Source: Gamarada debralockiae
Lineage: Eukaryota; Ascomycota; Leotiomycetes; Helotiales; Hyphodiscaceae
Length of the DNA: 29,504 bases
NCBI GenBank assembly: GCA_002803225.1
Contig: NXFV01001388.1
Span: 1 to 29,504 of the forward strand
Reading direction: 5' to 3'
The notes below the pieces were generated by a model. It searched no databases. It was given only the letters and a program-made list of their open reading frames with translations, and was not told where the DNA came from. Each line of letters begins with the position of its first letter. Position 1 is the first letter of the stretch. Shown one piece after another: positions 10,573 through 20,706 of this stretch. The position numbers and the translations under genes were made by a program.

Positions 10573-11481
10573 ATGGCAAAACCCGACCTCTCTCTCACCG
10601 TCCCTACCGTCCATCCACAGCATCACCCGACACCCCGACCAGCAAGCCTCACAAGACTACACTCCTCCTTAACCTCCGCATTCTCAAAACGCTTCCCCCA
10701 ATTCTCCTCTCTACCCATCGAACTCCGTCTGCAAATATGGGAAGCTGCTTTTCCCGGCCCCCGAATCCACGAACTTCACCCTTGCGGCAAGCTCCAACAC
10801 GGTCGTCTCATGTTCCGCTCCAACGCCTCCACACCCCCGGTCGTCCTACACGTGTGCAGGGAATCAAGATATGTGGCGCTGCAGCACTATGAACTGATGG
10901 ATTACGACCCCTCTTTCCCTGCTAAGCCAGTCCGCAAGTTCTACTTCAATCCCCGAGCCGATACTCTCTTCCTCAACACCCTGACGGCGCTATATATGAC
11001 GCTCATCCTACTAGAAGAAGACCACGAGGGTGCGTCGCGATTGGGGGTAATGAAAGGATGGCAGAACATAGCGTTCGATGCTGATCGAGCACATCTTGTC
11101 ACTTTACTTTCTGGACTTCAAGGTCGGGCTCCGAGACCGCAGTTTCAGCGGGTGTTCCCTAATTTGAAGAGCTTGACGATTGCGTTTGATTTTACGAGGA
11201 AGGGAAAGACGAGGTTTAGGACTAGTGTTTGGCCGGGCGAGAATGGGACGAATTTGGTGGAGTTGCAGGGCAATACGGCTACGTTGATGGCGCTTTTTGA
11301 GCCTATTAGGGAGGATTTGAGGAAGGAGTTTGGGGTTGATAATGAGGGTGAGAGGGTGGTGGATTTGAGGATGGCAAATGTGAAGAGGAAGGTTTTCGTT
11401 AGGGGGAATCTGAGATATGGGTTCAGGAAAAGTTGTGCTTTCTTTGGGTTGACGCCGAGGGGAGTCTTTAGGTTGTTGTGA
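10573..11481 (+). CDS. 2EXR-domain protein (fungal family of unknown function)
   Basis: A 302-residue single-exon protein. Residues about 41-130 show the 2EXR signature: FPQFSSLPIELRLQIWEAAF, a tract with RIHELH, then VVLHVCRESRYVALQHYEL, and RADTLFLN. The first 40 residues are Pro/Ser/His-rich and probably disordered; the C-terminal half includes a FPNLKSLTIAF strand typical of the family and a basic tail. 2EXR proteins are expanded in Pezizomycotina and have no established biochemical role; the N-terminal LPxELR segment resembles an F-box-like helix. The start has A at -3 and G at +4. A broken paralogue lies directly upstream, so this is the surviving copy of a local duplication. Codon third positions shift from C-rich in the first half to G/T-rich in the second half, from about 11130, an oddity whose cause I cannot tell. 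Confidence 0.85.
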   Translation: MAKPDLSLTVPTVHPQHHPTPRPASLTRLHSSLTSAFSKRFPQFSSLPIELRLQIWEAAFPGPRIHELHPCGKLQHGRLMFRSNASTPPVVLHVCRESRYVALQHYELMDYDPSFPAKPVRKFYFNPRADTLFLNTLTALYMTLILLEEDHEGASRLGVMKGWQNIAFDADRAHLVTLLSGLQGRAPRPQFQRVFPNLKSLTIAFDFTRKGKTRFRTSVWPGENGTNLVELQGNTATLMALFEPIREDLRKEFGVDNEGERVVDLRMANVKRKVFVRGNLRYGFRKSCAFFGLTPRGVFRLL

Positions 11482-11972
11482 GGGGAGATAGAGGAGTTTG
11501 GACCTATGTTACGATATGAAAACTGTGCAGATATCTAAGGCGGATGGGAGTTTATGGTTGCATATGGAAGAAGCTTTGGGGTATCTCGACGATGCAACGA
11601 TAGAACTGCTTTGATAACGCTGGGGTTTTCTGGCGACGAGAGGAGTTCATAGTTGCATACAGAGGGAACTGCTTTGCTTTGGACGATTTGATCTGATGAA
11701 GGTGGCTTCTTCTGTGCGAGACGGATGATATGTTGGACGAACTTGATGAATAACGAGTTCCCTTACAATGGCTAGCTCACGCAGCTTGTAGGTGGTAGAG
11801 ATCAAGAGTTTGCTCTACGAATTGATTCATAATGCTCCGCTTTTGCTACCTTCTCAGTCGTAAAAATGCCTCTCTCCCTCCCTAAATTCTAGGCCCGCAC
11901 ATGTCCCAGCACTGCAAGGCCTTCCCTTCCATATACTCCCACTTATGCCCTCTATTCCCTCGCATCAGCCAG
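11482..11972. other. Convergent intergenic region (3' ends)
   Basis: Lies between the stop of the plus-strand 2EXR gene and the stop of the minus-strand GLTP gene. No frame of note. It probably holds both 3' untranslated regions and poly(A) signals; none could be pinned down. Confidence 0.4.
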
Positions 11973-12790
11973 CTACCACTTAGCCTCCTTCCTCTCTAAG
12001 AACTCCTTAAGAATCGTAATAATCTTCTCCAAACTCGCCAACCAAACCTTCAGTTCTGCAGTCACCTTCTCCAAATCAGCACCCAGCTTCGCATAAAAGT
12101 CATTTCGGTAGGGCGTGGCGGACATGGCGGCGCTGAAGATGGGTTTGACCATGAAGGAGTGGTGCGGTTTGAGGGTGCTGCCGTAGGCGTTGCGGAAGGA
12201 TACGCTGAGTTCTTCGGAGGTTGAGGCGATATTTTGGGATAGGGCTATGGAGGTAAAATCTAGTCCTCTATTGGGAGAGAAGGGGTGTTAGCTTGTGTTG
12301 ATATGGGAGGACTGGGGAGCGAGGGGAGGAAGGGGAAGGTTGAGGGGAAGTACCGGACGAGCCAAACCAGACCTTCCGTCGCAGTATGCTTCTTCGTCTT
12401 AAGCTCATTGAGAACGAGGTCTTGGAGGGATTCCGATTCAAGCGGTGCAGCAAGCTGTCTGTCTCTGATTTTCTGTCCTCCCATTAGCATCAACCCCTCC
12501 CCTCTTAAATTCCACATACCTTGACATTACCCAGCATGTCTGACTTAACAGGCGTAAATGCCACCGAACCCAGAACATCTACCAACCATTCACTATCAGC
12601 ACAAAAAGGATAGGAAGGAGGGAGAGGGGCAATTGGCACCAAAAAGCGTAGTCAACGACTCAGCAGCCTCCAGAAATTCGGTCGTAGCCACGGCATTGTC
12701 CTTCTCCTTATCAACTGGTACGTCGGTGAAGGATTTCTTCAGGGTGTCGAGGAAGGTTCCTCCATCTGGGTATGCTTGTGCGGATGCCAT
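11973..12790 (-). CDS. het-c: Glycolipid transfer protein, HET-C/GLTP family (4 exons)
   Basis: A cytosolic all-alpha GLTP-fold protein that moves sphingolipids with sugar headgroups between membranes; the Podospora homologue HET-C (208 aa) is an incompatibility locus product. Exons 12790-12640, 12578-12520, 12472-12354 and 12267-11973 join in frame to 207 residues, the family length. Headgroup-binding residues are recognisable: Asp64, Asn68 and Lys71 in SDMLGNVKK, Trp107 in GLVWLVRGLD, and His146 in LKPHHSF, matching the Asp/Asn/Lys/Trp/His set of human GLTP. The N terminus GGTFLDTLKKSFTDVPVD and the C terminus EFLERKEAKW are also typical. The start has the ATGGC context. A CACGTGA word lies about 125 bp upstream. 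Whether it acts in vegetative incompatibility here cannot be told from sequence. Confidence 0.95.
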
Positions 12791-14421
12791 TGTGTTTGTG
12801 GTGTTGGATTGAGAGTTTGGGTGGAAGACAGGAGTTGGATTTGGATTGACGGTGAGAGCTTCAGGTCGAGAATGTGGCGCAGGCTAATGGCGGGGCTGGC
12901 TGAAACAAGTATGGCACGTGATTGGTCTGTGCTTTTAACATCTTTAAATTATAAATTGCGAGTCTTCAACTTTCCTTTCATCTCATACATCTTTGCTTTT
13001 GGCGTTTCCTCTCATTGCTTGCTTTCCATGTTGCCGAGGTGGGTAACCAAGACACATTGGAGTTGGCGAGCAAGCTTGGCGAAGTGACGAGTGTCACGTG
13101 CCTCCAAAGTTCAAAGGAAGCCATCCATCATATGTGGATTCATCAGACTGGAGCCTCAATGGCCGACTGAATATGAGAGATTGGGGTCCAGATTCCATCT
13201 TCGCGGTCCTGGATGTGGTCTGTTGCATCCTCTTCGACTGTTCAAGGATAGAGCAGGCCCAGATATGCGAACAATCTTTTTCGGGGTGGCCGTTCTGCTC
13301 CTAATTTTTGCTGCAACTCTGCTGGTCATAGACTTTCTGGCTTTTGTATAGGTAAATCATACCAAACATTATGAAGTCCCATGGTCCTTTGATTATGATA
13401 TGCTGTCAAGCACTAGTCGAAAGATCGTTGTGGCGACTGCTCTCGTGTCAAGTATCAATGTTGAGTCCATTGTTGAAGGACGAATTGGTAATCTATAGAT
13501 AGTCAATCTTCTCAAGGATTCATGTTGATTAATTAGTGATACTCTGTTTTATAGTTTAGGATTGCTCTTTGATGGCGCACACTGCAATGGCATCTGTGTC
13601 GTTCATGTTGACTGCTGAAGTAAGAGAACCATCTGCGAGCAAGTTATTAATACTATGCACCTGCTTTCAACTGTTTGGTTCTGGGTGAATCATTATTACA
13701 AACTTTGGTTGTCGAAATTATTGCTCTATGTATGTGTCATTGAAATCTCAAGCTGGGTTTGGCTTCGGAACCTGGGACTTAATCACGGAACTGAGGAGGT
13801 GTTTGAGATATGGTGGGCTAGATATCTGATTGGAATAACTGGTTAGGGCCCAATATGAGTATGTTGAGGCTGCAAAAGGGAGCGAGCTTTGCATCGATTT
13901 GTTTCCATCTCGGGGAGATCCACCATCCCGGGCAGCACTTGGTCACTTGGCCATACCGCCCACTCCAAGCCACTCTGTCATGCCACAACGACATCTCTGG
14001 AATATCATCCAATGATCACAATTTATTATTGGGTATCTGCTTGACTGGATACCTTGGCGAGGACAGCGAGTGCGGGGAGCTGACGTTTGCAAATGGCCTC
14101 TCTTCAAAGACTTGGTCCAAGCTCCTCCCGCAGCTTCCTATTGGATACTTTTCGGCGGGATACCATTACCACTAATTCATGTGCAGGCACAGTCATATGC
14201 CGAGGTGGTACTGTACAACTCAATTTTAAAATTGAACTGTTCTTCGTGGCTTCTAACCTATCAATTCTTTGGCCAAGACATACCAGACGAGCTGCATTGC
14301 CATTAATTCCGTAAGCCACTTTCGAGTCACACAAGAAGAGCACCAGAGTACTTAAATTCGCACATAAAGAATCTCTTGCCCTCAATCTTCTTTGCTTATC
14401 AAGTATAAATCAGCCAACATC
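12791..14421. other. Divergent intergenic region, no supported gene
   Basis: Promoter region of the minus-strand GLTP gene and the plus-strand reductase. It contains CACGTGA at 12915-12921, TCACGTGC at 13094-13101, and a 14-bp palindrome CAATTTTAAAATTG at 14221-14234, about 190 bp before the reductase ATG. A frame at 13091-13351 ends in one hydrophobic segment (TIFFGVAVLLLIFAATLLVI) but has no family match, so it is not called. The ~800 bases in the middle show nothing I can name. Confidence 0.4.
12915..12921. promoter_or_regulatory. CACGTGA box upstream of the GLTP gene
   Basis: CACGTG core with a 3' A, about 125 bp upstream of the start at 12790. It matches the bHLH-type box seen near other starts in this window. 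Confidence 0.4.
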
Positions 14422-15679
14422 ATGCCAGGCAGTGGAAAGAGAGTTTTTGTGACCGGAGCCACCGGCTTCATTTGTTCACACATTATAAAGCTTCTGGTTG
14501 AGGTAATAGCTCCCTTGTCTGCTTAACTTCAACTGCTAATCATTTGCAGAGAGGGTACCAAACTGTCGCAACAGTTCGATCAGCTTCCAAAGCTGAAGCG
14601 ATCTTCGCTCTCCATCCGGATTGGAAAGGGAAAGTCGACTTCGTCTACGTCTCTGACATTGCCGCACCAGGAGCATTTGATGAGGTTATCAAGGCGGAGA
14701 AAATTGGATTCGACTACATCATCCACACCGCCTCTCCTGTGAGCTTCACAGTGAACGATGTGAAGAAGGATCTGATTGATCCTGCGGTTCATGGGTATGT
14801 ATCATCGGGCCTTGTGCGCGAACGACACTAACTTGAGGAAGGACAACGGAACTTCTGAACTCAGCCCATGAGTACGGCGGACCTCAAATCAAAAGATTCG
14901 TCTTACTGGGAAGTGCGGTAGCTGTTCTGGACTCGAATCAGGATATCAGTGTTGCCGGAAAGGATTATACTGAAGAAGATTGGAACCCAGTACTATCCCA
15001 TATTCACACATTGAAAATTCGAAGCTCATGATTCAGGTCACGGAAGCGGAAGCGGTCAAAACCCAATCTCCAGTGTTAGGCTACAATGTCTCGAAGGTAC
15101 TCGCCGAACAAGCAGCATGGGACTTCCTCGCCGCCAAAAAGCCAGTGTTTGACCTCACAGTCATCAATCCCGATATTATCATTGGTCCGATGCTCCAACC
15201 CGTTGATGGACCTAACCATGTGAATGAGACTAATTCGTTTGCTTGCTATGACTTTTTCAATGGAAAGAACAAAGACGTTGAAAAGTTGACGTTCCCATTT
15301 TACCATTTTGTAAGTCTTTCTACCTCATATTCTGCTCAGGCTCACATTTGAATAGGTTGACGTCCGTGACGTGGCCCTGGCGCATATCCTCTCCCTCACC
15401 GAGCCCAAAGCATCCAATCAACGCATCATCCTTGTCTCCGGGCTCATTACGCCACAGCTTGTCACCAACCTCATTCGAAAGCACTTCCAGCAATTGCACG
15501 ATAGGACTGAGGTGGGTAATCCTAAGCAGATATTGCCGCCGGGTGTGCAGCCAACTGGGTGGGATACAAGCAGAAGTTATGAGATCTTTGGGAAAGACTG
15601 GGCATACAAAGAATTGGAGGAGAGTTTGGTGGATACCGTCACAAGTATACTTGAGTTGGAGAAGAAATGGGGGATGTAG
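14422..15679 (+). CDS. NAD(P)-dependent extended SDR, GRE2/cinnamoyl-CoA reductase-like (5 exons)
   Basis: An oxidoreductase of the extended short-chain dehydrogenase family (dihydroflavonol 4-reductase/cinnamoyl-CoA reductase/yeast Gre2 group), likely reducing a ketone or aldehyde with NADPH in the cytosol. Exons 14422-14502, 14550-14794, 14842-14989, 15037-15309 and 15356-15679 give 356 residues, near the family norm. The nucleotide-binding motif is VTGATGFICSH (residues 10-20), where the third Gly of GxxGxxG is Cys; this group tolerates Ala or Cys there. The catalytic triad is visible as Ser133 (LLGSAVA) and Tyr174-x3-Lys178 (YNVSK). HTASPVSF and VINPDIIIGP are also typical. The third intron (14990-15036) has a less common GTACTA donor, but joining WNP to VTEAEAV gives the expected family sequence. 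The exact substrate is unknown. Its 3' end converges with the next minus-strand gene, 132 bp apart. Confidence 0.92.
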
Positions 15680-15811
15680 GAAATGACAGGGAAGGAATAT
15701 GCTTAGGTGTGTATTTCAAATCCCAAACTACAGGACAATCAAGACGCAGTAGCAAACGATCCAGATCGTGTCCCTCCCCAAATCCATCTCCAAATACCCC
15801 TCTAATCTTTC

Positions 15812-16150
15812 CTAAACCTCCTTCAATGCCTCCCGATAACTAGGCAACTCCACACTCCTCCTCCCAACCCTATCAACACCCGTCCCCAAATCCTCAATCC
15901 TCAACTGCTTCTTCTCATCAACCCACTCACTTTGCTGCAACCCCCTTTCGATTCCCATCTCTTGTTTTCCTCCCTGTTCCAAAACACGAGGCTGGATGAA
16001 CTCCCCTCTTGCAAGTGCTTGCTTCTGTTCTCGGCTCTCGATGATATGGTTCACCATTTGTCGGACGAAACCTTGGCGCGGTGGGTAGGCGTATCCATTG
16101 CCACAGCCACGGCGGGCGGCGCGACGAGCGGCTCGGCGACGACAGCACAT
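15812..16150 (-). CDS. Small Cys/Arg-headed hypothetical protein (112 aa)
   Basis: A short single-exon frame beginning MCCRRRAARRAARRGCGNGY, then YPPRQGFVRQMVNHIIESRE, a Gln/Glu-rich middle, and ending LPSYREALKEV. I do not recognise a named family. Two cysteines directly after Met, next to a strongly basic stretch, could support palmitoylation and membrane binding, but that is inference. The start has A at -3. The frame is the more protein-like strand here; the overlapping plus-strand frames look like shadows. It converges with the reductase gene to its left, and no gene is supported for 1.8 kb on its 5' side. Confidence 0.55.
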   Translation of the reverse strand: MCCRRRAARRAARRGCGNGYAYPPRQGFVRQMVNHIIESREQKQALARGEFIQPRVLEQGGKQEMGIERGLQQSEWVDEKKQLRIEDLGTGVDRVGRRSVELPSYREALKEV

Positions 16151-17942
16151 TTTGAGGGGTATGTTTGAGGTGTCTGGAAAGGTAGTTTGGTGGCTTGAGA
16201 TAAAGTGGACGTAGAGTGATTGCTTGCTTGGTCAAGTTCTTGGCTATTTCCGGTATATCTGAGAGAGTTGAACGTAGAGGGATGATTGTTTGAAGTTGCG
16301 AAGAGAAAAGTCTGACAGAAGAAACGACCTCGTCTTATATTCCCCCTTCCCAAACTCCAAAAGAAGCCAGTTACGTCCGTCACCTCCCCAATAATTACCC
16401 CGACTAACCTCGCCAATTCATCATTACGTCTGAGCCTCGTGGCACAGCCCTGCGGGAACGCGCAACTCGCTTCTGCCTTATCCTTGTGAGAACCGCTCCG
16501 ACTCTTTCGGCCGTAACCCACATCCCCTCAAACCATCACTTCAGTTGGCTTGATGAGGATTTGATGGATAGGGGGCGGTGGTAGGAGCGTGCGTAAGTTC
16601 TCGATTGGCGAGTGCGATGCGTAGGTCGAAAGCTGGGGCTTTTTTTGATAGAAAGGGAAATTTAGGGATGTTATGTTATGGATGCGCCGTGCGACTTCTG
16701 GAACTCTGCTTCTCGATTGGAGAACAACTTTGCGACGAGGAAGCGGAAGAGCAAGTAACTATTGTAGATTCAAGATAGAGAGTCTCGATGCAGTTTGGGA
16801 AGAAGAAGCATCGAAATCATTGGAGGGCAGTTAATGACATCACGTGATCACCAAGTGTTGAAGTCGCACCTTTTTGTCGGTCAAGTTGCAGCGAGTCGTT
16901 ATTTTGAGTCAGGGAAGTGTTGAAAATGTCCTAACTCTCAACACAGTTTTGTACCGCACCAAAATGATAGGTAGGGCCGCAGTCGTGTGAGAGATGCGCC
17001 ATCGTAACGTGGAGGGTGGTTGCCCCAATGATTTATCTTTACTCTCCGTGAATCAGTGGTTTCTGGCAACGAATCGGGTAAACAGCAGTCCAAACACAGA
17101 TCGATCGCAGTCTATGGCTATTCAAAGCTTCGAATTTAGTTCTAGGGAAGGATTTAGCCAGCAAGTTCTTCTGCAAAGATATTTTGAAAGGAAGCTCCTC
17201 GTTCTTTCCCTCAGGCGAAGTATTTTTGCGTCAAGAAAAATTTGATTTGCAGTTCGTTGAATAATCAAATCTGGAAAGGAGATTTGCTTCTAGCATTCAA
17301 TTGTAAACGATTTACAAGAAATTGCTAGAGCATAATCGACGACAAAAGGTCCAGCGACGGTGACAATGACTTCGGCAACGAGTTTGGAGATAAAGGTGAC
17401 AAGTTGCAGAGACAAATGGCCAAATTTCTGGATTATTCCAATAGTACGTTCTGAAGATGCTGGAAAGGGAAGACGAGTGTACAAATTGGAAGAAAGCAGT
17501 TATCGGCCAAACTTCCCGCTAACACACAAGGCTGTCCAATAGTACATAAGAATCACTCCATCCATGCGTCCTGGGACCCTGAGAATTTTATGCCTTATCA
17601 AATATGAGATAAAATTACAGAAAGACTTAACAGTGCAACATCCATTTTGACCCATCAACCTATCTTGGCGAGAAAGCGCACCTCGAATACTGATGGAGGT
17701 ATAGAATGCAAGTTCACTGAAATTTTGAATAAGCACAGTTGAGAAAACGAGTACATTCCCCGATGAAGACTCAAAGTCTACTCGAGCCACTAGACCCCGA
17801 GCCTTGAATAGTAATCAAATCCTACCACTGAAGTTTATTTCAACCTCAACCCCTCCTCCCTTCCACCACCACATCATCACTCCCATCCAAGATCCAAAGT
17901 ACGAAACTTAGATCAAGTTCACAGCACGATCACTAGCGCATT
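16151..17942. other. Intergenic region, no supported gene
   Basis: Contains the 5' side of the small minus-strand gene, then 1.7 kb with frames up to ~156 codons on the minus strand (16051-16521, partly antisense to the small gene) that show no domain. A TCACGTGA palindrome lies at 16840-16847. A minus-strand frame near 17290-17484 has a hydrophobic central part but no supported start or exon partner. Confidence 0.4.
16840..16847. promoter_or_regulatory. TCACGTGA palindromic box
   Basis: Perfect octamer, flanked by ATCACGTGATCAC. It is about 690 bp upstream of the minus-strand start at 16150, so its target gene is uncertain. Confidence 0.35.
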
Positions 17943-18485
17943 TCAACTCTTGGCAAAAAGCGTCATGATCTGTCCAATAACAGCCAAGAACACCACAGTT
18001 CTTACATTCGACATTCCCTCAGATATGTTGTCGATAGAAATGATGTTGTAGAGGGCTCGGCTGAGAAGGTATCCTCCAGTGAGGGTGTTCAATGTGGCTG
18101 CTGGGAGGCCGGCCAAGTTACCGGCTACGACAACGGAAGCAAAAAGGCCCATATTTTCGATGCCGTTGGATTGAGCACCTTCGGCGCGTGCGATACGGGC
18201 TTTGGTCTGAAGCAAGTTAGACTTCGCGTAAGGAAGGAGAGAAGACGTGCAAGCTTACGGCATTGTTGAGAGGGTGGTCCTTCTCAATGGTCGCGGTGTA
18301 GCTAAGAGGGGAGCGGTAGTCGAAGGACGCGGATTGCGAAGCAGCGTAGAAGTGAGGGAGGATGGAGAGGATCCAAGCAGCTGGGATCTATAGCTTTGTC
18401 AGAGACCGCACATATTTCAAGCGTTTGTGAGGATACTTACGGAATAAAAGGAGAGATTGCGAGTGGTATCAAAAAGTCCTAACAT
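17943..18485 (-). CDS. MAPEG-family membrane protein (3 exons)
   Basis: A small integral membrane protein of the MAPEG superfamily (membrane-associated proteins in eicosanoid and glutathione metabolism), probably in ER or mitochondrial membranes; glutathione-linked activity is possible but unproven. Exons 18485-18441, 18387-18259 and 18206-17943 join to 145 residues, normal for the family. Four hydrophobic segments are apparent: about 14-34 (IPAAWILSILPHFYAA), 74-93 (IENMGLFASVVVAGNLAGL), 100-116 and 122-141 (VVFLAVIGQIMTLFA). The signature is RIARAEGAQSNGIENMGLF (residues 62-80), matching the Arg-x-x-x-Ala-x-x-Asn-x-x-Glu pattern of MAPEG helix 2. Introns have GTAAGT and GTAAGC donors. Both the motif and the topology support the call; the substrate does not follow from sequence. 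Confidence 0.88.
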
Positions 18486-19461
18486 TTTGATTCTTGGTTT
18501 GGTATCATGTTCGACTGGCTTGGTGTGGTATTTTGCTTATTTCAGAGCACATGAGTGGTTTGAAGAGAGAAAACAAGAGATCTGATTAAGATATGAAGCA
18601 AGTGATGCTGTCGATTGCGTTGATGTCATGGGTAATTATACTTGAGTTTCCTGTAATGTTCTGGGCTTAAACCAGTCGTTCGCGCGCTGTAGCTTCCGCG
18701 GACGGAGAAAGAAGATGGTCTACATTGTCCAGTGAGAATTGGGAACTTGCGAAATCAAACGTGTGCATTTCTTGAATTTGATGGATCCTGATCCTTTTGA
18801 ATATCGACGAGAACTACTTCGTGATAAAAGGCACAAGGGGTCAGTTACCGAGGCTTTGTCTCTGGTCGATGACCTTTCAACACCACAACAGCCTTTTAGA
18901 TCGCCCAGAGCAATTGAAAGGAAGATCAACCTAGAATGGAATACGCTATGGCATAACTGGGTGTATTTTCAATCAATACTGAGAACGTTGAATTCTTCGC
19001 AAAGAGATTGTGTTCTTCAGTTTACTTTCGCGTTTTGGTCGCGTTCTCGCTTCAGCGTTTTCAACTGGAGTCTAGTGACTTCATCCACTCTTCAAATATC
19101 TTCTTGGATGAATTGCTTTCATATCTCACACTGCATCTCTCACTTTCAAACACTTCATTAAGTCATTGAGCTGAAAATATCGTATTTCCAGCGAAAGCAC
19201 GTGATCTATAACGAAGTGGGCTGATGGCGGGGTAACTCAGTCCCGAGAAAGAAACACATTCTGTGCTCCGCCCACGTGTTTACGACCTCGTTCAACACTG
19301 GACCCTAGAAATAACTGCTACGTATAACGTTGCAGAGAAGCCTACAAACATGTGTCCAGATCACAAAAGACAAAAGGCCAAGAAAATCTTCAAATGTAAT
19401 GCAAGCCTTCATAATCAAGCTCGCATCGACGTTTACCCCGCACCCCACGCTCTCACTCAAC
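18486..19461. other. Divergent intergenic region, one doubtful frame
   Basis: Region between the divergent MAPEG and F-box-like genes. A 140-codon plus-strand frame (18739-19161) starts MGTCEIKRVHFLNLMDPDPF and is charged in its first half, but its second half looks like translated non-coding DNA (Ser/Phe/His-rich) and no domain is seen, so it is not called as a gene. CACGTGA occurs at 19198-19204 and CACGTG near 19273. Confidence 0.4.
19198..19204. promoter_or_regulatory. CACGTGA box
   Basis: About 258 bp upstream of the start at 19462, with a second CACGTG core near 19273 (about 185 bp upstream). Two cores so close together strengthen the case for a bHLH-type site. Confidence 0.4.
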
Positions 19462-20706
19462 ATGGCCCAAACACCCCCCACCTTTCTCACCATCCCGTTG
19501 GAGCTGCGTCTCCAAATTTACGAAATCCTACTCAATAGAAGACTCGGATTTGACCCTGAATATTACCTCTGTATCTCAGCAGTATGTCGACAGATACGTG
19601 CCGAAGTTCTCCCTGTTGTATTCCAGGACGCGCGACATCTCCGAAGCCTTTCTCATCTGTCGAAATGGACTTCACAGGGTAGCCCATACTTGTTAAAGCA
19701 AATCCAAAGCATCTCACTCTATGTGTTCATGGAATCTTTGTCTTCGATTACGATAGCTCGGCCGACTTCTCCAGTTGCTGAGAATCATGCCAAGCCTTTC
19801 ACAGCGGAATGGTGGGAGACGAAATATGCAGGGCAGTTCGAGCCACCTGAACCTCCTCCTGTACAACCCTTCTCATTCAGGAAAGCCGCCAAGTCAAAGA
19901 TTTCAAAAGCCATTCGCTTCCCTACGAAAACCAAAGCCGACAAAAGTCCAATCGCGTCAACGTGGAAAGCTCTAACGGCGATTGGAGAGCTGAAGAAGAT
20001 CTGGATTCTTCTCAACGACCAGGTTGGTGCACCATACCCAAAGTATGACATTGAGCAACAACTCGTTCTCGATATGGTTGCTGCTGCTTGTCCAAAGGTG
20101 CAGGAGTTCACTGGCTTCTCTAATCTATTGCCTCTCGAGTATCTCAGGAACTTCCACGATCTTCGCCTGTTACGTTTTTCTGGCTACTCTAAATCAAGCC
20201 CCAAAGAGACACTGGACATCCTTCGCAGTTTTAAGTACCTCGATTCAATCATCATCTATCGTTACCCTGAGTATTACGACCGGGATTACGCCTTAGTTAC
20301 TTCCAAACTCCCGGAATACCTCTCTCTCACGCCCGACGTCCTCGAAAAAGTGCAACCTCTCAAACGTTTTGGGATCTCGCACATGACTTGGAGAGTTCCC
20401 TCCGAGCATGTTACTGTGCCGATACTCAAAGCATTGACGGCACACAAACACTCGCTCCGCACCTTCTCAATTCGTTCTGATCTTCCTGTCAACGGCGAAT
20501 ATTTGGAGGAGCTTCTGAACTTCATAGCCTCCTCCAATCTCTCGAGCCTGTCGATACAGCTTATCATACCGAAGAAACTGGAGTCTTTGATGGATAGCGA
20601 TGTGGTCTTCCCAAAGAATACTCGCACTCGCGAGAGGAAGTTTTCAGAAACTCACCAGTCTTCTCCAAGTCGGGAGTTGGTTAGCATTTTTGTCAGGGCA
20701 TCATAA
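19462..20706 (+). CDS. F-box-like hypothetical protein (414 aa)
   Basis: A single-exon protein. The frame is open further upstream (Met at 19330), but Met at 19462 has the AACATGGCC context and sits directly before the F-box-like motif FLTIPLELRLQIYEILL (residues 8-24), so I prefer it. Next comes CISAVCRQIRAEVLPVVFQ, the usual second part of fungal F-box-like/leucine-rich proteins. Residues ~125-165 form a Pro/Lys-rich linker (FEPPEPPPVQPFSFRKAAKS). The rest alternates helices and strands with leucine-rich phrases (LEYLRNFHDLRLLRFSG, LRTFSIRSDLPVNGEYLEEL), fitting an irregular LRR-like solenoid. Such proteins may serve as SCF adaptors, but no Skp1 binding is demonstrated and the F-box is short. 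The final basic/Ser-rich tail is probably disordered. Confidence 0.8.
   Translation: MAQTPPTFLTIPLELRLQIYEILLNRRLGFDPEYYLCISAVCRQIRAEVLPVVFQDARHLRSLSHLSKWTSQGSPYLLKQIQSISLYVFMESLSSITIARPTSPVAENHAKPFTAEWWETKYAGQFEPPEPPPVQPFSFRKAAKSKISKAIRFPTKTKADKSPIASTWKALTAIGELKKIWILLNDQVGAPYPKYDIEQQLVLDMVAAACPKVQEFTGFSNLLPLEYLRNFHDLRLLRFSGYSKSSPKETLDILRSFKYLDSIIIYRYPEYYDRDYALVTSKLPEYLSLTPDVLEKVQPLKRFGISHMTWRVPSEHVTVPILKALTAHKHSLRTFSIRSDLPVNGEYLEELLNFIASSNLSSLSIQLIIPKKLESLMDSDVVFPKNTRTRERKFSETHQSSPSRELVSIFVRAS

Noticed and set aside
13091..13351. 86-codon frame with one hydrophobic segment
   Set aside because: A single TM-like stretch arises easily in T-rich DNA; no homologue or start context supports it.
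16051..16521. 156-codon minus-strand frame overlapping the start of the small Cys/Arg protein
   Set aside because: It reads a different frame of the same strand, has no domain, and looks like translated leader sequence.
11973..18485. Secondary-metabolite cluster made of the SDR, MAPEG and lipid transfer genes
   Set aside because: No backbone enzyme (PKS, NRPS, terpene cyclase), cluster regulator or transporter lies nearby, and the genes are far apart on both strands.
18739..19161. 140-codon plus-strand frame between the MAPEG and F-box-like genes
   Set aside because: Only the first half looks protein-like, there is no family resemblance, and the second half resembles pyrimidine-rich leader DNA. 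Kept as a remark only.
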